Shown here: positions 61,079 through 64,000 of the stretch, piece after piece
Numbering within the stretch: position 1 is the stretch's first letter
Layout: each line of letters begins with the position of its first letter
Assembly: GCA_016716305.1 (NCBI GenBank)
Contig: JADJWP010000002.1
Coordinates: 3,160,501-3,224,500 of the forward strand
Reading direction: 5' to 3'
DNA length: 64,000 nt
DNA from: Chloracidobacterium sp.
GTDB lineage: Bacteria > Acidobacteriota > Blastocatellia > Pyrinomonadales > Pyrinomonadaceae
Program-made: the position numbers and the translations under genes
The notes under the pieces: generated by a model
Told to the model about the DNA's origin: nothing
The model's input: only the letters and a program-made list of their open reading frames with translations
Databases searched by the model: none

Positions 61079-61741
61079 ATGAAAACTACAGCGATCATCG
61101 TTGCTGCCGGCTCCGGTTCACGTTTCAATTCCGATAAACCCAAACAATTTCTCGAGATCGGTGGAAAGCCGGTCATCGTTCACACACTGGAGCGATTTCA
61201 AGCCTCGCCGTCGGTTGACCATATCGTTCTTGTTCTTGCCGGTGATCAGATCGAACGTTTTGACCAACACTGTGTACCAAAGATCAACTCAATTGTCAGC
61301 GGTGGGGCGACGCGTGCACAATCGGTTCTCAACGGGCTAAACGCAGTCGACACCGAGACATCGATCATTGCCGTTCACGATGGGGCTCGGCCGTTGGTAA
61401 CAGTCGAAGAGATCGAGCGCACGATCGAGAGAGCAAAGCACACCGGTGCTGCTTGTCTTGTCGCAGCTGTCACGGACACGATAAAAACGGTCGTGGGTGG
61501 CCAAATATCGGGAACTCTTGATAGAGCAAAACTGCGACGGGCATTTACTCCACAAGTATTTTCGGCCGATCTATTGAGACGGGCGTTCGACGACACCGAT
61601 CTCGGTGAATCAGTGACCGATGAGTGTTTTCTTGTTGAAAGGCTGGGCCATCCCATTGCGGTAGTTGAGGGAAGCTCTCGCAATATTAAGATCACCTATC
61701 CGGAGGATCTCGCATTCGCGGAAGCTCTTTTGATGAAGTGA
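61079..61741 (+). CDS. ispD: 2-C-methyl-D-erythritol 4-phosphate cytidylyltransferase
   Basis: 220 residues. Opening AIIVAAGSGSRFNSDKPKQFLEI, the VHDGARPLVT loop and ATPQ-like FTPQVF fit IspD. MEP pathway step making CDP-ME. 14 bp after the PIN/TRAM gene and overlapping the possible GTG start of ispF. Confidence 0.95.
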   Translation: MKTTAIIVAAGSGSRFNSDKPKQFLEIGGKPVIVHTLERFQASPSVDHIVLVLAGDQIERFDQHCVPKINSIVSGGATRAQSVLNGLNAVDTETSIIAVHDGARPLVTVEEIERTIERAKHTGAACLVAAVTDTIKTVVGGQISGTLDRAKLRRAFTPQVFSADLLRRAFDDTDLGESVTDECFLVERLGHPIAVVEGSSRNIKITYPEDLAFAEALLMK

Positions 61742-61791
61742 ACCACCGGTCAAGATATTCCGGCGTTCCACATACTTTTGATGAAAAGCAG

Positions 61792-62274
61792 ATGTACAGG
61801 ATCGGACAAGGAAACGACATTCACAGGCTCGTCGCCGGGCGTCCGCTGATCATCGGGGGCGTGCGGTTAGATTCTGAGCTCGGTGCTGAAGGGCACTCGG
61901 ATGCCGATGTGTTACTACACGCAGTAACCGATGCAATTCTCGGAGCACTGGCACTCGGGGATATTGGTTCGCATTTTCCGAACAGCGACGAACGTTGGCT
62001 CAATGCCGAAAGTTCGGTGTTTCTCAGATACGCCGTCGGACTCGCCAGGGAACGCGGCTACAAGGTTGCGAATCTGGATGCGACCGTTCATCTCGAGTAT
62101 CCAAAATTGCGCCCGTACATCGAGGATATTCGCAGGGGACTCGCCCTTTCGCTCGAGATCGAAACCACCCAGATCAGTGTGAAGGCCAAAACAAGTGAGG
62201 GCGTCGATGCTGTCGGTGGTCGGCAAGCCGTTAGGGCTGACGCGGTCGTGCTGTTAGAAATAAGCAGCAGTTGA
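61792..62274 (+). CDS. ispF: 2-C-methyl-D-erythritol 2,4-cyclodiphosphate synthase
   Basis: 160 residues from ATG 61792 (MYRIGQGNDIHRL), the usual family start; a GTG at 61738 overlapping the ispD stop would add 18 residues. NDIHRL and EGHSDADVLLHAVTDAILGALALGDIGSHFP carry the zinc and substrate residues. Next MEP-pathway step after IspE. Confidence 0.93.
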   Translation: MYRIGQGNDIHRLVAGRPLIIGGVRLDSELGAEGHSDADVLLHAVTDAILGALALGDIGSHFPNSDERWLNAESSVFLRYAVGLARERGYKVANLDATVHLEYPKLRPYIEDIRRGLALSLEIETTQISVKAKTSEGVDAVGGRQAVRADAVVLLEISSS

Positions 62275-62319
62275 TGGTCCGACATTGAATGTAACGTCCT
62301 CCAACAGATGGACTTGCTG

Positions 62320-62350
62320 ACTGCCCTTGTGCGAAACTTGGGCAGTTTTT
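62320..62350 (+). terminator. Terminator-like hairpin between ispF and the nucleoside phosphorylase gene
   Basis: actgccc (62320-62326) pairs with gggcagt (62340-62346), then a T run continues. It ends 15 bp before the pdp ATG, so it may end the isp transcript or attenuate the next gene. Confidence 0.6.
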
Positions 62351-62364
62351 GTTTTCCATATTCA

Positions 62365-63684
62365 ATGCGGCCACAAGAGATCATCGCAATTAAACGAGAC
62401 GGCGGAGAGCTTTCGCATTCAGAGATCGGTGCTTTTATCGATGGTGTTTGCGATGGTTCTTGGGCCGATTACCAGATCACTGCAATGGTCATGGCGATGT
62501 TCATTCGCGGGATGAACCTTGCCGAACAGGACGCCATCACTGATGCAATGCTTCGGTCCGGCGAGGTACTCAGTTTTGAAGAGATCGGCAAACCCAAGGT
62601 CGACAAGCATTCGACCGGCGGGGTCGGGGATAAGACGTCCCTGATAATCGCACCACTTGCCGCAGCGTGCGGTCTGGCCGTCCCGATGATATCAGGCCGC
62701 GGCCTCGGACATACCGGTGGAACTTTGGATAAGCTCGAGGCGATACCGGGATTTAACGTTCGCCTTTCGAAGCAGGAGTTTCATTCTGTCATCGACGATT
62801 GCGGTTACGCGATGGCTGGTCAGACAGCTGAGATCGCTCCGGCGGATCGAAAGCTTTACGCTCTCCGCGATGCGACTGCAACGGTCCCATGCATCCCACT
62901 GATCGTTGCATCCATAATGTCAAAGAAGCTCGCCGAAGGGCTCGATGTACTAGTTCTGGACGTGAAGACCGGGTCGGGAGCATTCATGCAGAGGTTCGAG
63001 GACTCGCGAAAGCTCGCTGAGGCAATGGTAATGACCGGCACCAACTTTGGCGTCAGGACCGAAGCGGTGATCTCGGATATGGGCCAGCCTCTCGGCAGAT
63101 TTGTCGGCAATGCGCTTGAGACGTATGAATGCATCAAGATACTTAAAGGCGAGCCATTACCGGGAAGCGAATCAACATTTGAACTTTCTCTCGACCTGAC
63201 TTCGCGCTTGCTGGTGCTAGCCGGTGTATCGGCGGACCTCGGTACTGCACGACGGTTGGCGACAGCAAAGATAGATAGCGGGAACGCATTCGAGCGTTTT
63301 TGCCGCAATCTCGAACTCCAGGGCGGCGACCTTTCCGTTTGTGACGATCCGGAAAAGCTTGTCGATCCAACCCTGACCAAGGTCGAGATCAAGGCCGAGA
63401 ATTCAGGCTGCATTTCAGAGATCGACACGCTCGCAATAGGAAATGCGATCGTCGAGATCGGCGGCGGCCGCACCCGCGCCGAAGATAAGATAGATCATGC
63501 AATAGGTTATGCGAGCATTTCACGGATCGGTGATCGTGTGATTACGGGGCAACCGATCGGCGAGCTATATTGCAGATCTGAGGAACAGGCCGATTCGATT
63601 GCGGCAAAGTTGAGACGTTCCTACCAAATACTTGACACGCAGATCACTCCTCCGCCGCTGATCCACAGGACAATTTCCAACTGA
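62365..63684 (+). CDS. pdp: Pyrimidine-nucleoside / thymidine phosphorylase
   Basis: 439 residues from ATG 62365, within the normal range; a longer frame from 62308 would cover a terminator-like hairpin. RPQEIIAIKRDGGELS is the typical start, KHSTGGVGDKTSLIIAPL binds phosphate, and SGRGLGHTGGTLDKLEAIPG is the family signature. Splits thymidine or uridine to base plus (deoxy)ribose-1-phosphate. Whether it prefers thymidine (deoA) or both pyrimidines (pdp) cannot be told, so the symbol is provisional. Confidence 0.92.
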   Translation: MRPQEIIAIKRDGGELSHSEIGAFIDGVCDGSWADYQITAMVMAMFIRGMNLAEQDAITDAMLRSGEVLSFEEIGKPKVDKHSTGGVGDKTSLIIAPLAAACGLAVPMISGRGLGHTGGTLDKLEAIPGFNVRLSKQEFHSVIDDCGYAMAGQTAEIAPADRKLYALRDATATVPCIPLIVASIMSKKLAEGLDVLVLDVKTGSGAFMQRFEDSRKLAEAMVMTGTNFGVRTEAVISDMGQPLGRFVGNALETYECIKILKGEPLPGSESTFELSLDLTSRLLVLAGVSADLGTARRLATAKIDSGNAFERFCRNLELQGGDLSVCDDPEKLVDPTLTKVEIKAENSGCISEIDTLAIGNAIVEIGGGRTRAEDKIDHAIGYASISRIGDRVITGQPIGELYCRSEEQADSIAAKLRRSYQILDTQITPPPLIHRTISN

Positions 63685-63774
63685 ATTTCTTCGCAAGTAT
63701 TCCACTTCCCGAACGTTCGAACTGCAGACGATCTCAAAGGGCGGCGATCTGAGCATATTTAAGGAGCGAACGAA

Positions 63775-64000
63775 ATGGAACATAAATTCTTCAAAGTCGC
63801 GATATTGTTACTCGCATTTGTTGTGGGTGTTGCATTTGCGGGTATTTCATACATCAACCGCGAGATCCCGCGGGTCGAGGTTGAAGAGATACACGAGGCC
63901 GGACCTGAAACAAACGAGCCGACTCAAGGCAAGACCCTCGAAATGGTATTTGTCCTAGATACGACCGGGTCAATGGGCGGCTTGCTCGACGGAGCTAAAC
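63775..64000 (+). CDS. VWA-domain protein (N-terminal part; runs off the window)
   Basis: ATG 63775 with AAGGAG 9 bp upstream. The first 75 residues show a membrane/signal segment (about 7-27, VAILLLAFVVGVAFAG), an acidic linker and the VWA start MVFVLDTTGSMGGLLDGAK, where DTTGSMG is the DxSxS-like MIDAS metal site. Function needs the rest of the gene, outside the window. Confidence 0.85.
   Translation, partial: MEHKFFKVAILLLAFVVGVAFAGISYINREIPRVEVEEIHEAGPETNEPTQGKTLEMVFVLDTTGSMGGLLDGAK

Noticed and set aside
1..64000. CRISPR array, prophage or insertion sequence
   Set aside because: I found no regularly spaced repeats, integrase, transposase or phage structural genes; the only mobile-like signal is the REP-like palindrome in nnr.

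Overview
The window reads as a continuous chromosomal segment of a Gram-negative bacterium, most likely Acidobacteriota, class Blastocatellia (Pyrinomonas-like). This is inferred from gene content, not from a marker gene. The clues are an ECF-like sigma factor overlapping a Ser/Thr kinase with a PD40/TolB propeller, two secreted FG-GAP/VCBS repeat proteins, a class II ribonucleotide reductase, a homocysteine methyltransferase-MTHFR fusion and an MglB-MglA pair, at moderate GC. There is no rRNA, CRISPR array, prophage or intact insertion sequence. Three tRNA genes are present (Val-TAC, Asp-GTC, Arg-CCT).

Layout. 1-0.9 kb: start of a FecA-like TonB-dependent receptor behind a promoter with a near-perfect Fur box. 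1-4.4 kb: minus-strand run of FAD oxidoreductase, histone-deacetylase-like amidohydrolase, zinc ribbon protein and enoyl-CoA hydratase. 4.5-9.5 kb: mpl, a membrane protein, an SRPBCC protein, a glycine-tailed RNA-binding protein and dacB. 9.7-16.4 kb: a di-heme peroxidase/FG-GAP fusion, nrdJ with a likely NrdR box, and hslO. 16.4-20.4 kb: a tight operon (flavin reductase, unknown protein, PHP hydrolase), a prenyl diphosphate synthase and a secreted unknown protein. 20.5-24.3 kb: two tRNAs, then the kinase and sigma factor. 24.4-27.4 kb: a four-gene run with strong ribosome sites (peptidoglycan-binding-like, GNAT, ferritin-like diiron, OsmC). 27.7-34.5 kb: mglB-mglA, then yvcK, glmU, glmS and a quinone reductase. 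34.6-38.6 kb: the homocysteine methyltransferase/MTHFR gene behind what looks like a SAM-II-type riboswitch plus terminator, then mutM and a sugar nucleotidyltransferase. 38.9-47.2 kb: a TPR protein, thiE-thiD, an outer-membrane protein, a CHRD/FG-GAP protein, a HemQ-type heme protein, acylphosphatase, apt and tRNA-Arg. 47.5-55 kb: nnrDE with an in-frame REP-like palindrome, a SnoaL-like protein, tsaE, an archaemetzincin lipoprotein, an L,D-transpeptidase, ppk1 behind a three-repeat Pho-box-like array, a CYTH protein and a bacilliredoxin. 55-64 kb: PilZ protein, aldolase-fold protein, radA, a secreted unknown, a degenerate SDR, a PIN/TRAM protein, ispD-ispF, pyrimidine-nucleoside phosphorylase and the start of a VWA protein.

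Most genes are housekeeping: cell wall precursors (mpl, glmU, glmS, yvcK, dacB, L,D-transpeptidase), isoprenoids (ispD, ispF, prenyl synthase), thiamine, one-carbon metabolism, repair (mutM, radA), and NAD(P)H and tRNA maintenance. The best new information lies in regulatory DNA: a Fur operator, an NrdR box, a SAM-II-like aptamer, a phosphate-regulon-type array, and a palindrome inserted inside a coding gene. No wholly new multi-gene system is obvious. The closest candidates are the 24.4-27.4 kb diiron/OsmC cluster and the 16.4-18.4 kb operon with an unrecognised middle gene.
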